This document shows positions 33,479-41,594 of a DNA stretch of 64,000 nucleotides, in pieces (position 1 is the first letter of the stretch; each line of letters opens with the position of its first letter). Both the position numbers and the translations under genes were made by a program. The DNA is from Streptomyces niger (GTDB lineage Bacteria > Actinomycetota > Actinomycetes > Streptomycetales > Streptomycetaceae), in the NCBI RefSeq assembly GCF_000718305.1, contig NZ_JOFQ01000003.1:434001-498000 (forward strand), written 5' to 3'. The notes under the pieces were generated by a model. The model worked only from the letters and a program-made list of their open reading frames with translations, ran no database searches and was not told where the DNA came from.

Positions 33479-34722
33479 GCGTGGTCTCCGACGAGCCTCT
33501 CCAGGTCGGCCACCGCGTGCTCGACCGCCGGCAGGGTCAGCATCCGCAGCCGCGCGCGGCGGGCGGTGGCCGCGGCACCGGCGTCGGCCAGCACCTCCCG
33601 GCAGACCGCGGCGATGCCGTCCGGGGTGCGGTCGGTGATCTCCCGGCCGAGCCCCAGCTCCTCGACGCGCCGTGCGTTGGGCTGCTGGTCGCCGAACTGC
33701 GGCAGCACCGCCAGCGGCGTGGCGGTACGCATCGCCTCACGGACGCTGTTGAAGCCGCCGTGGGTGAGGAACAGGTCGACGGACTCCAGCAGCAGCGGCT
33801 GCGGCAGCCGCTCGGTGAGGTGCACGTGCGGGGGCAGATCGGTGGTGTCCACCGGTACGCCGGCGGTGGCCACGACGACGGTGCACTCGGTCAGCTTCGC
33901 CGCCGCCTCGATGATGCTCTGCAGCGTCTTGACCGGGTCCGGGAACTCGAACGGCAGCTCCGGGGGCTGCGCCTCGCCCTGTTCCTTGCGCTGCTGGATC
34001 ATGGGCAGCGCGGTACCGATGGCGGCCCACACCAGCGGCCGGTCGGTGGGCAGGTCCGCGACCCACTCCGGGAGTACGGAGTCGCGCTCCACCTGCACCG
34101 TCTGCCGGTAGGAGTACGAGCCGGGCAAGTGGCGGGCGAAGGAGAAGTCCGCCGGCACGTAGTCGACGCGCCCGTGCGGGACGACCGAGAGCGGGTCCTC
34201 CTGCGCGGGCAGACCGAACTCCTCGCGCAGGGCGTTCAGGCCGTCGTGGACCTGCGTCGGGTCCAGAATGTTGCTGGAGCCGGAGGGGGTGGGCAGCTGC
34301 GGGATGCCCAGTTCCTCGGCGATGAGGACGGAGCCGAGGTCCATGCCGTCGCGCAGGACGAGGTGGGGGCGGAAGTCGCGCGCCAGGGGAAGGACGATCT
34401 CCCGCAGCTTCCTGGCCATCGGGCCCGAGAGGAGCCGGGTCATGAAGCGCATCATGGCGAGCTGCTGCTGCTCGGGGCCGGCGTCCGCGGCCTCGGCTCC
34501 GGGCGCGTCCCCGCCCGGGTCGAGCTCCTCGTCCAGGAACATCTGCGGCGTGAAGGACGGCATGCAGGTGACGACGGTGAGGTCGTCATGGGCGAAGAGC
34601 GGCGCGACCTCCTCGGTGGTGGCCACCCGTATCTCGTGTCCGGCGGCCGCGAGGGCCCGCAGCAGCGGGAGCTGGGCGCGCCCGTGCGAGGGGCTGCCGA
34701 TGGTGGTGCACAGGACTCGCAT
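33475..34722 (-). CDS. GT1-family glycosyltransferase (MGT/UGT-like)
   Basis: A 415-aa GT-B enzyme. The N-terminal acceptor domain begins MRVLCTTIGSPSHGRAQLPL (His14 is the usual catalytic base position). The C-terminal donor domain has the signature LFLTHGGFNSVREAMRTATP followed by LPQFGDQQPNARRVEELGLG (about 330-370), which binds the nucleotide-sugar. This is the macrolide/flavonoid glycosyltransferase group. It is encoded 57 bp after a UDP-glucose dehydrogenase and overlaps an exporter gene, so UDP-glucuronate is a plausible donor. The acceptor is unknown. Confidence 0.88.
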   Translation of the reverse strand: MRVLCTTIGSPSHGRAQLPLLRALAAAGHEIRVATTEEVAPLFAHDDLTVVTCMPSFTPQMFLDEELDPGGDAPGAEAADAGPEQQQLAMMRFMTRLLSGPMARKLREIVLPLARDFRPHLVLRDGMDLGSVLIAEELGIPQLPTPSGSSNILDPTQVHDGLNALREEFGLPAQEDPLSVVPHGRVDYVPADFSFARHLPGSYSYRQTVQVERDSVLPEWVADLPTDRPLVWAAIGTALPMIQQRKEQGEAQPPELPFEFPDPVKTLQSIIEAAAKLTECTVVVATAGVPVDTTDLPPHVHLTERLPQPLLLESVDLFLTHGGFNSVREAMRTATPLAVLPQFGDQQPNARRVEELGLGREITDRTPDGIAAVCREVLADAGAAATARRARLRMLTLPAVEHAVADLERLVGDHA

Positions 34723-34779
34723 GAAGAGACCTTTCGGGTCGGTCTGTCGTGGGGTGGGGCCGGGTGCGCGGCGGAGGAG

Positions 34780-36093
34780 TCAGCCCGCCATCGTGTACGG
34801 GCTGCCGATGCTCTGCCGGACGAGCCCGGCGCGGTCCAGCCGGTCGTGGTCGAGGAAGTTGCGGAAGTCGTGGACGATCCGGCCGTCCAGGCGGGCGGCC
34901 ACCGCGTCCCAGTCCAGTTCGAGGAAGTCCGGCCATTCGGTGAGCACGAGGCAGGCGGCGGCGCCGTCGGCCGCGGCCAGCGGGTCGTCGGTGAGGGTGA
35001 GCAGGTCGCTGAGGTCGGGCCGGGTCTCGCACAGCGCCGGGTCGTAGGCGTACAGCTCGGCGCCGCGCTCGCGCAGCTGCCGCGCGATGGCCAGCGCCGG
35101 CGAGTCGCGCAGGTCGGAGGTGCCGGCCTTGAAGGCCAGGCCGTACAGCGCCAGTCGTACGCCGGCGAGCGAGCCGTCGCCGCCTGCGCTCTGGGCCGCG
35201 ACGCGCTCCACCAGTCGGCGCTGGTGCTCGACGTTGGTCTCGATGGTGGCGCGCAGCAGCGGGAAGTCGATGCCGGCGGCCTCGCAGACGGAGAGCAGGG
35301 CGTGGGTGTCCTTGGGCAGGCAGGAGCCGCCCCAGCCGGGGCCCGGCTGGAGGAAGGCCGCGCCGATCCGCGGGTCGTGGCCGATGCCGGCCGTCACGTC
35401 GCCGATGTCGGCGCCGAAGCGCTCGCAGAGCGTCGCCAGGTTGTTGGCGAAGGACAGCTTCATGGCGAGAAAGAAGTTGGCCGCGTACTTGGTGAGTTCG
35501 GCGCTGGCGGCGTCGGTGACCACCAGCGGGGCCGCGAGGTCGGCGTACAGCTCCGCCACCCGCCGGGCGGCCTCGGCGTCCACGCTGCCCACCACGATGC
35601 GGTCGGGGTGCAGGAAGTCGTGCACGGCGCGGCCCTCGCGGAGGAACTCCGGGTTGCTGACCACGGCCACGTCCGGCCGGGCGAGCAGCGCGGCGACCCG
35701 CTCGGAGGTGCCGACCGGCACCGTCGACTTGTTGACGACGACCGCGCCGGGCGGCAGCTCGGTACGGATCTCGCCCGCGACGGCCTCGACGGCGGCCAGG
35801 TCGGCGGCGCCGCCCGCGCCCATCGGCGTCGGCAGGCACAGGAACACCACATCGGCGTCGCGCACCGCGGCCGGGGAGTCCCCGACGAACGCGAGACGGT
35901 CCGATTTCAGCCCGTCCTGGACGAGTTCCGGCAGACCCGGCTCCAGGATGTCGACCTCCGCCCGCCGGAGCCGTTCGACCTTGCCCGGGTCCGCATCGGC
36001 GCACACCACACGGTGCCCGAGCGAGGCCAGACAGGCCCCGGTGGTCAGCCCCACATAGCCCGTCCCGATGACGGCAACACGCCTCTCACTCAC
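34780..36093 (-). CDS. UDP-glucose 6-dehydrogenase (UGDH; UDP-glucuronate forming)
   Basis: A 437-aa enzyme oxidising UDP-glucose (or a related UDP-/GDP-sugar) to the uronate with 2 NAD+. The NAD-binding motif is VAVIGTGYVGLTTGACLASLG (residues 6 onward). The substrate loop is NPEFLREGRAVHDFLHPDRI, and the catalytic cysteine is in GGSCLPKDT (Cys258), with KYAANFFLAMKLSFANN before it. All three domains are complete. The GTG start at 36093 has AAGGTGAT 7 nt upstream. It is the first gene of a leftward group with a glycosyltransferase and exporter and faces a TetR gene. Confidence 0.9.
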   Translation of the reverse strand: MSERRVAVIGTGYVGLTTGACLASLGHRVVCADADPGKVERLRRAEVDILEPGLPELVQDGLKSDRLAFVGDSPAAVRDADVVFLCLPTPMGAGGAADLAAVEAVAGEIRTELPPGAVVVNKSTVPVGTSERVAALLARPDVAVVSNPEFLREGRAVHDFLHPDRIVVGSVDAEAARRVAELYADLAAPLVVTDAASAELTKYAANFFLAMKLSFANNLATLCERFGADIGDVTAGIGHDPRIGAAFLQPGPGWGGSCLPKDTHALLSVCEAAGIDFPLLRATIETNVEHQRRLVERVAAQSAGGDGSLAGVRLALYGLAFKAGTSDLRDSPALAIARQLRERGAELYAYDPALCETRPDLSDLLTLTDDPLAAADGAAACLVLTEWPDFLELDWDAVAARLDGRIVHDFRNFLDHDRLDRAGLVRQSIGSPYTMAG

Positions 36094-36157
36094 TGATAAT
36101 CACCTTTTCGAATGATCGTCGGCGGCTCGACCCTACGAACGGAGGCCCGCAGCGGTC

Positions 36158-36183
36158 AACGATTGATGACAACGACCGATGAC
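36158..36183. promoter_or_regulatory. tandem 13-bp direct repeat in the UGDH/TetR divergent gap
   Basis: AACGATTGATGAC (36158-36170) is followed immediately by AACGACCGATGAC (36171-36183), 11/13 identical. It lies 65 bp before the UGDH start and 66 bp before the TetR start, almost midway. A TetR dimer pair or another regulator could bind here; this is inference from position and repetition. Confidence 0.35.
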
Positions 36184-36249
36184 TTCCGGACACGCGCCGG
36201 AACCTGGACCATGTGCTCCTGAACGACGAGCCGAAGAAGGTACGAACAC

Positions 36250-36900
36250 GTGGACGGATCGACAGCGAAGGTGACGGACGAGACCGGCGGGCGGCCCGCG
36301 CGGACGCGCAAGCACTGCGCCACCGCCACCCGCGGCGCCCTGATGGAGGCGGCGGCGCTGCGCTTCGGGAGGTACGGCTACGACGGCGCCAGCATCCGGG
36401 ACATCGCCAAGGACGCCGGGGTGGACGCGGCCCTGGTGTACCGCTATTTCGGCTCCAAGGAAGCCCTGTTCGCCGCGGTGTCCATCGACACCGCGATATT
36501 CGACCCGCTGCTGCAGGTGCCGCTCGACGAGGTCGCGGCCTGGGTGAGCGACTTCGTCGCCAACGGGCCGACGGACGAGGAGGTGCCGCACCCGGTGCTG
36601 TCCGTGCTGCGTTCCTCCAGCCGCGAGGAGGCGGTGGAGCAGTTCCGCGAGGGCGTGACAGAGGTGTTCTCCCGCAACTTCGCCGAGCGCCTGGAGGGCC
36701 CGGACGCCGCGCTCCGCGCCGAACTGCTCGCCGCCTGGCTGCTGGGGACGAGCCTGCTGCGCAAGGCCTTCCGCACCCCGGCGCTGGAGTCCGCATCGGA
36801 AGCCGCGCTGCACGGCCACCTCCAGGCCGGCCTCGCCCGGTTGCTCCAACCCGACCAGCGCTCATGCGGGTGCGGACGCGCCTGCCCCTGCGGGCTCTGA
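36250..36900 (+). CDS. TetR-family transcriptional regulator
   Basis: A 216-aa TetR repressor. The HTH spans about residues 25-70, with GALMEAAALRFGRYGYDGAS and the recognition helix region IAKDAGVDAALVYRYFGSKEALF. The C-terminal ligand/dimer domain is about 80-200. It starts with GTG 36250 after AAGAAGG. It is divergent from the UGDH-GT-MFS group, the usual layout for repressor and target, and its gene also ends 183 bp before the LLM oxidoreductase. The last dozen residues (SCGCGRACPCGL) carry four cysteines in two CxC pairs, unusual for TetR, perhaps a frame-extended tail or a metal/redox site. Confidence 0.85.
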   Translation: MDGSTAKVTDETGGRPARTRKHCATATRGALMEAAALRFGRYGYDGASIRDIAKDAGVDAALVYRYFGSKEALFAAVSIDTAIFDPLLQVPLDEVAAWVSDFVANGPTDEEVPHPVLSVLRSSSREEAVEQFREGVTEVFSRNFAERLEGPDAALRAELLAAWLLGTSLLRKAFRTPALESASEAALHGHLQAGLARLLQPDQRSCGCGRACPCGL

Positions 36901-37029
36901 GCCCGCCGCTCCTCCCCCACCGCACGGGTCACGGCCGAACCAACGGCCGTGGCCCTTCTGTGTTTTCCGCACCTGTGCGGCGCCCCTCCGCCGCCTTGGG
37001 ACGCCTTCCCCCACCTCAATAGTTCTGAT

Positions 37030-37055
37030 AGGAGTATTTCTAATCGAAACAGTGC
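37030..37055 (+). promoter_or_regulatory. 26-bp regulatory block A (copy of 57776-57801)
   Basis: AGGAGTATTTCTAATCGAAA plus 6 more bases, ending 28 nt before the LLM oxidoreductase start. It matches 22 of 26 positions in the block upstream of the esterase at 57838. It contains TTTC-N5-GAAA, an inverted repeat, and TCTAAT (37039-37044), which could be a -10 element. The patch is AT-rich against its surroundings. It is a likely operator/promoter for a shared regulator. Confidence 0.5.
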
Positions 37056-37083
37056 GGAGACACTCGATGAGGAGGAGCCCGTC

Positions 37084-38217
37084 GTGAAGTTCTCGATGAT
37101 CTTCGAGGCCCAGATGGCCGACCCGTCCCCCGAGCACGAGCGCCAGGTGATCCAGGACTGCGTCGAACAGGCCGTGTACGCCGAGGAGATGGGCTTTGAC
37201 CGGATCTGGGCGGTCGAGCACCACTCGCTGACGCAGTACGCCCACATGAGCGCGTCCGAAGTCTTCCTGTCCTGGGTGGCGGCGAAGACCTCCCGCATCC
37301 GCATCGGCCACGGCGTGGTCACCATGCCGTTCGGCTACCAGCACCCGATACGGGTGGCCGAACGCGCCGCCATGCTCGACATCCTCTCCGGCGGCCGCGT
37401 CGACATCGGCTCCGGGCGCGGCGCCACCAAGCAGGAGATGTCCATGTACGGCGTGCGGCCGGAGGACACCTATCCGCAGATGGAGGAGGCGCTGCGGATC
37501 GTGAGCAACGCCTGGCGCGAGGAGACCTTCGAGTGGCACGGGTCGATCGACATCGGCCCCGGCGCCGTGCTGCCCCGCCCCGTACAGGCCCCGCACCCAC
37601 CGCTGTTCATGGCCTGCAGCAAGCACGACACGCTCAAGCTCGCCGCCGAACTGGGCATCGGCGCGCTCGTGCTGGGCTTCGCCGGTGCCGACGACATCCG
37701 GGAGATGCGCAAGGTCTACGACGAGGCCATCGCCGTACGGGGCACCGAGCGCTTCGTCTCCACCGAGGTCAACAACCATTTCTCGGCGCTCTGCCCGACG
37801 ATCGTCCTGGACGACGCCGAGGCGGCCTACCGCATCGGCACCCGCGGACAGCGGTTCTTCGCCGAATCCATCGCCCACTGGTACGGCAACGGCCCCGAGC
37901 CCACCGTGGTGTACGAGGAGGACGAGGACCACGCCGCGGCGATGGCGCGCCGCCGGGACGAGCTGGTCGCCAAGCTGCACGAGGCCGATATCCCGGCCCG
38001 CCCCGCCGACACCGGCACCTACAACGCCGAGCACGCCTACGGCACCGCCGGGACGGCGATCGATTACGTGGACCAGCTGCGCAGGATCGGCGTCGACGAG
38101 GTGATGTGCCTGATCCAGATGGGTACCGTGCCGCAGGACGTGTGCATGGAGACCATCCGGCAGTGGGGCGAGACGGTCATCCCGCACTTCCGCGCCCTCG
38201 AAGCGGCGGCGGGCTGA
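37084..38217 (+). CDS. LLM-class flavin-dependent oxidoreductase (luciferase-like monooxygenase)
   Basis: A 377-aa TIM-barrel oxidoreductase using FMN or F420. Seen: VKFSMIFEAQMADPSPEHE start, EEMGFDRIWAVEHHSLTQYA (about 34-53), IRIGHGVVTMPFGYQHPIRV (about 75-94) and LDILSGGRVDIGSGRGATKQ (about 98-117), the core LLM signature. GTG 37084 has AGGAGGAG 7 nt upstream; the open frame further upstream has no RBS. It shares 1 nt (TGATG) with the SDR gene, making a two-gene operon. The neighbouring steroid genes suggest a sterol or lipid-type substrate, but the sequence does not fix it. Confidence 0.88.
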   Translation: MKFSMIFEAQMADPSPEHERQVIQDCVEQAVYAEEMGFDRIWAVEHHSLTQYAHMSASEVFLSWVAAKTSRIRIGHGVVTMPFGYQHPIRVAERAAMLDILSGGRVDIGSGRGATKQEMSMYGVRPEDTYPQMEEALRIVSNAWREETFEWHGSIDIGPGAVLPRPVQAPHPPLFMACSKHDTLKLAAELGIGALVLGFAGADDIREMRKVYDEAIAVRGTERFVSTEVNNHFSALCPTIVLDDAEAAYRIGTRGQRFFAESIAHWYGNGPEPTVVYEEDEDHAAAMARRRDELVAKLHEADIPARPADTGTYNAEHAYGTAGTAIDYVDQLRRIGVDEVMCLIQMGTVPQDVCMETIRQWGETVIPHFRALEAAAG

Positions 38218-38963
38218 TGACCGCACGGCTGGCGGGCCGGACCGTCGTCGTCACGGGGGCGGGCCGCGGGCAGGGCGCGGCCGAGGCCCGGCTGTTCGCG
38301 GAGCACGGTGCGCGCGTCGTTCTGACGGACGTACGGCAGGAGGCGGGCCGGGAGACCGCCGCGCACCTCGGGGACCAGGGGCTGTTCGTCCCGCACGACG
38401 TGACCGAGGCGGCCGGCTGGCAGCGGGTCGTCAGCGCGGCGCTGGACGCCTTCGGACGGATCGACGCGCTGGTGAACAACGCGGCGCTGTGGCGCACCGC
38501 GACCGTCGAGGAGGAGACCGAGGCGAACCTCCAACGGCTCCTCCAGGTCAACCTGGTCGGCCCGTTCCTCGGCATCCAGGCGGTGGTGCCGGCGATGCGC
38601 GCGACCGGCGACGGCGGCTCGATCGTCAACATCTCCTCCACCGCGGGCCTGGTCGGCATCCAGGGCCACGCCTCCTACGGGGCGACCAAGTTCGGGCTGC
38701 GCGGGCTCAGCAAGTCCGCCGCGCTCGACCTGGCCCGGTACCGCATCCGCGTCAACTCGGTGCACCCCGGCATTGTGGACACCCCGATGGTCGCCGGTGC
38801 GCTCGGCACGGACGCCGGCGAGCGGGCGTGGCCGAACGTGCCGCTGCGCCGCATGGGCCACCCGGAAGAGGTCGCGGAGCTGGTGCTGTACCTGGTGTCG
38901 GACGCCTCGGCGTACGTGACCGGCGCCGAGTTCCCCGTCGACGGCGGGCTCACCGCCCAGTAG
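38217..38963 (+). CDS. SDR oxidoreductase, hydroxysteroid dehydrogenase-like
   Basis: A 248-aa classical SDR. Motifs: VVVTGAGRGQGAAEARLFAE (8-27), DVTEAAGWQRVV, NNAALW (about 86), SSTAGLVGIQGHASYGATKF with the catalytic Tyr-Lys, VNSVHPGIVDTPM and the C-terminal FPVDGGLTAQ. An Asp at the end of the second strand (LTDVRQ) suggests NAD preference. The overall pattern resembles 3-alpha/20-beta-hydroxysteroid dehydrogenases. It is coupled to the LLM gene by a 1-nt overlap and followed directly by a strong terminator. Confidence 0.87.
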   Translation: MTARLAGRTVVVTGAGRGQGAAEARLFAEHGARVVLTDVRQEAGRETAAHLGDQGLFVPHDVTEAAGWQRVVSAALDAFGRIDALVNNAALWRTATVEEETEANLQRLLQVNLVGPFLGIQAVVPAMRATGDGGSIVNISSTAGLVGIQGHASYGATKFGLRGLSKSAALDLARYRIRVNSVHPGIVDTPMVAGALGTDAGERAWPNVPLRRMGHPEEVAELVLYLVSDASAYVTGAEFPVDGGLTAQ

Positions 38964-38969
38964 GTGCGA

Positions 38970-39011
38970 CGCGGGGAGGCCCGCCGGCTGCGACCGGCGG
39001 GCCTCCCCGCG
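38970..39011. terminator. bidirectional hairpin terminator, perfect 18-bp stem
   Basis: The arms 38970-38987 and 38994-39011 are exact reverse complements with a 6-nt loop (CTGCGA). It lies 6 nt after the SDR stop and 13 nt before the convergent ketosteroid dehydrogenase remnant end, so it can stop transcripts from both sides. No U-run, as is normal in this GC-rich group. Confidence 0.88.
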
Positions 39012-39024
39012 TGGTGTACGGGGT

Positions 39025-39363
39025 TCAGCGCAGGCCCAACGCCCCCGCGATGTCGTTGACCGCGATCCAGCTGAACGTCATCGCCGGTCCGATGGTCGCG
39101 CCCGGCCCCGGATAGGTCTCCCCCATCACCGCTGCGGAAGCGTTGCCGGTGGCGTACAGGCCCTCGATGACCGAGCCGTCCGCGCGCAGCACGCGGGCCG
39201 CCGCGTCGGTGACCGGGCCGCCCTTGGTGCCGATGTCACCGGGGTGCACGGGGACCGCGTGGAACGGAGCCGCTTCGGCGGTCCACTGCACGGACGTGTG
39301 CGCCGGGCTGAACTTCTCGCACCGGACCTGGTTGCCGCAGGCCGCGCACTCCACCGGCCGCAC
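39025..39363 (-). pseudogene. chimeric remnant: small CxxC protein N-terminus joined to ketosteroid dehydrogenase (KstD-like) C-terminus
   Basis: An open frame of 112 codons starting GTG one base after the kshA stop. Residues 1-~30 ([20 protein letters not shown] onward) look like a small CxxC protein that often accompanies actinobacterial steroid genes. From about residue 35 it is the FAD-binding C-terminus of a ketosteroid dehydrogenase: [20 protein letters not shown], then [20 protein letters not shown] and [13 protein letters not shown] full KstD is about 500-570 residues, so the N-terminal FAD fold and most of the catalytic domain are gone. The frame was probably created by an in-frame deletion. 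It could still be translated with kshA, but not as a dehydrogenase. Confidence 0.65.
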
Positions 39364-39364
39364 G

Positions 39365-40531
39365 TCAGGCCCCGCTCGCCGTCCGCGTCTCCGCGGCGTC
39401 GGGCACAGCTGCGGCGCGGCGCGCGAGGTTCTCGTCGACCTCGGCGCGCCAGGCCTTGTTGGCGCGCTCGGTGTCGACCTCGAACTCGAAGCGCCGAACC
39501 ATCTCGTCCTTGACGTCCCCCGCGTCCACGTAGAACTGCTCGTACCAGCGGCGCAGCTGGTAGACGGGGCCGTCCTCCTCGGTCAGCAGCGGGTTGTCGA
39601 TGCGGGTCTTGTGCCGCCAGATCTCGACGTCCTGCTCGAAGCCGGCCGCCAGTCCCTCGGCGGTGACCCGGGCGGCCTCGGCCGCCTCCGCGTCCGTCAT
39701 GCCGGGCAGCTTCTTCACGATCGCGCCGTACTGGAGCAGGAAGCTGTCCGCGTCGATCGGGTAGTGGCAGTTGATCAGCACCATCTCCGTCTCGACGCCC
39801 TCGGCCACCGGCGTCCAGAGGTGGTCGATCATGTAGGAGGGGCCGTAGTAGGAGGCGTCGGAGCGCAGCGGGGCGCTGAGGGTGCCGAGGTCGACGTCCT
39901 CGCGCGGGGCGCTCTCCATGTACTGGGTGGCGACGTGCCCCTCGAAGACGTTCTTGAAGTACGTCGGGAAGGAGTAGTGCACGTAGTAGAAGTGCGCCAT
40001 GTCCACGATGTTGTCCACGATCTCGCGGCAGTGGGCGCCCGCCACCCGCAGTATGTGCCAGGTCCAGTCGCTCCACTCGTCGCTGAAGGCGCCGTTGATG
40101 CGCGGGATGGTGACGTCGGGCGGCGGCGGGTTGCCCTCGGGGTCGTACCAGACGAACAGTTGGCGGTTCTCCTCCAGGGTGCGCCAGGCACGGGTACGAG
40201 CGCGCGGCGGCACCCGGCGGGCGTACGGCACGCCCGCGCACCGGCCGTTGCCGGACCAGCGCCAGTCGTGGAAGGGGCAGGCCACGGCGTCGCCCTTGAC
40301 CGTGCCGTGCGCGAGATTGCCGCCCATGTGGGGGCAGTAGGCGTTGAGCACGTGCAGTGCGCCGTCGTGCTCCCCCTGGAAGACCACCAGCTTGCTGCCG
40401 AACGCCTCGATCTCGTGCGGCCGGCCGCCCTTGAACGTGTCGGCGAGGCCGAGGCAGTGCCAGCCGCGGGCGAAGCGGGCGGGCGGCCGGCCCGCTTCGA
40501 TGACGCGGACCTCGTCGTGGGGAGCAGTCAT
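39365..40531 (-). CDS. kshA: 3-ketosteroid 9-alpha-hydroxylase, oxygenase component KshA
   Basis: A 388-aa Rieske oxygenase that hydroxylates C9 of ring-B steroids such as androstadienedione, opening ring B together with a Delta1-dehydrogenase. The Rieske [2Fe-2S] ligands are visible in CPHMGG (Cys66, His68) and CPFHDWRW (Cys85, His88). The mononuclear iron site has [17 protein letters not shown] (His180, His185), with the third ligand expected near residue 303. Length and motifs match KshA rather than other Rieske enzymes. It needs the reductase KshB, which is not in this window. The 130 bp upstream contain a TTTCCCG-N5-CGGGAAA inverted repeat. Confidence 0.9.
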   Translation of the reverse strand: MTAPHDEVRVIEAGRPPARFARGWHCLGLADTFKGGRPHEIEAFGSKLVVFQGEHDGALHVLNAYCPHMGGNLAHGTVKGDAVACPFHDWRWSGNGRCAGVPYARRVPPRARTRAWRTLEENRQLFVWYDPEGNPPPPDVTIPRINGAFSDEWSDWTWHILRVAGAHCREIVDNIVDMAHFYYVHYSFPTYFKNVFEGHVATQYMESAPREDVDLGTLSAPLRSDASYYGPSYMIDHLWTPVAEGVETEMVLINCHYPIDADSFLLQYGAIVKKLPGMTDAEAAEAARVTAEGLAAGFEQDVEIWRHKTRIDNPLLTEEDGPVYQLRRWYEQFYVDAGDVKDEMVRRFEFEVDTERANKAWRAEVDENLARRAAAVPDAAETRTASGA

Positions 40532-40606
40532 GGTCTCTCGTCCTCCTGCGCGGCGACGGGCTGTCCGGGGAGGCTAGAGCGGCCCGGGACCGACGCGGGA
40601 GCCACA

Positions 40607-40625
40607 TTTCCCGGTGAGCGGGAAA
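40607..40625. promoter_or_regulatory. inverted repeat upstream of kshA
   Basis: TTTCCCG (40607-40613), a 5-nt spacer and CGGGAAA (40619-40625) form a perfect 7-bp inverted repeat about 76 bp upstream of the kshA start and 37 bp past the stop of the next leftward SDR gene. It could be an operator for kshA or the end of a weak terminator for the SDR transcript. It does not fit the KstR2 box in this window. Confidence 0.35.
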
Positions 40626-40661
40626 GGGGGCCGGGCGCGTGTAGTGCCACGCTCCCCCGCC

Positions 40662-41594
40662 TCACCGCGCCCCGTACACCGGTTGGGGCGGCTCGGCGGC
40701 CGCTAGCAGCTTCCGTGCGGCCTCGCCTGCCTCCGCCGGGGTCCAGCGGGCGCCCTTGTCGGCGGTGGGGCCGGGGCGCCAGCCCTCCATGACGGTGATC
40801 CGGCCGCCCTCCGCCTCGAAGACCCGGCCGCTCACCCCGTCGGAGGCGGTGGAGGCCAGCCAGACGACGAGTGGGGAGACGTTCTCCGGGGCCATCGCGT
40901 CGAAGGCGTCCCCGCCCGGCGCGGCCATGGTCTCGGCGAAGGTCCGCTCGGTCATGCGGGTGCGGGCGGCCGGCGCGATCGCGTTGACCTGGACGCCGTA
41001 CCGGGCGAGCTCGGCGGCGGCGACGAGCGTGAGACCCACGATGCCGGCCTTGGCGGCGGAGTAGTTGCCCTGGCCGACGCTGCCGAGCAGTCCCGCGCCC
41101 GAGCTGGTGTTGATCACTCGGGCCTCGGGCGTGTGGCCGGCCTTGGCCTCCGCGCGCCAGTGCGCCGCCGCGTGCTTCAGCAGCAGGAAGTGACCCTTGA
41201 GATGGACGCGCAGTACGTCGTCCCAGTCGTCCTCGTCGAGGTTGACGAGCATCCGGTCGCGGAGGAAGCCCGCGTTGTTGACCAGCGCGTCCAGCCGGCC
41301 GTACGTGCCGAGCGCGGTGCTGATCAGCGAGGCCGCACCGGCCGCCGTGGCGATGTCGCCGCCGTGCGCGACGGCCTCGCCGCCGGCGGCCCGGATCTCG
41401 TCGACGACCTGCTGGGCGGGCCCGGCGGCGGCCGCGCCGCTGCCGTCCAGGCCGACGCCGAGGTCGTTGACGACCACCTTGGCGCCCTCGGCGGCGAGGG
41501 CGAGGGCATGCGCGCGGCCCAGTCCGCGGCCGGCTCCGGTGACGACGGCGACGCGTTCACTGCACAGTCCGGTCAGTCCGGTCAGTCCGGTCAT
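40662..41594 (-). CDS. SDR dehydrogenase of the HIP cluster (Rv3548c-like)
   Basis: A 310-aa SDR. VAVVTGAGRGLGRAHALALA (about 15-34) and VVVNDLGVGLDG (about 41-52) match the multifunctional 17-beta-HSD4-type SDR branch, as in M. tuberculosis Rv3548c. NNAGFLRDRML, the catalytic NYSAAKAGIVGLT and a C-terminal ~50-residue extension (EGWRPGPTADKGARWTPAEA) are present. ATG 41594 overlaps the upstream SDR stop by 4 nt. The N-terminus MTGLTGLTGL is encoded by three copies of a 9-bp repeat, so the true start may vary by a few codons. Assigned to C/D-ring catabolism by context. Confidence 0.82.
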   Translation of the reverse strand: MTGLTGLTGLCSERVAVVTGAGRGLGRAHALALAAEGAKVVVNDLGVGLDGSGAAAAGPAQQVVDEIRAAGGEAVAHGGDIATAAGAASLISTALGTYGRLDALVNNAGFLRDRMLVNLDEDDWDDVLRVHLKGHFLLLKHAAAHWRAEAKAGHTPEARVINTSSGAGLLGSVGQGNYSAAKAGIVGLTLVAAAELARYGVQVNAIAPAARTRMTERTFAETMAAPGGDAFDAMAPENVSPLVVWLASTASDGVSGRVFEAEGGRITVMEGWRPGPTADKGARWTPAEAGEAARKLLAAAEPPQPVYGAR

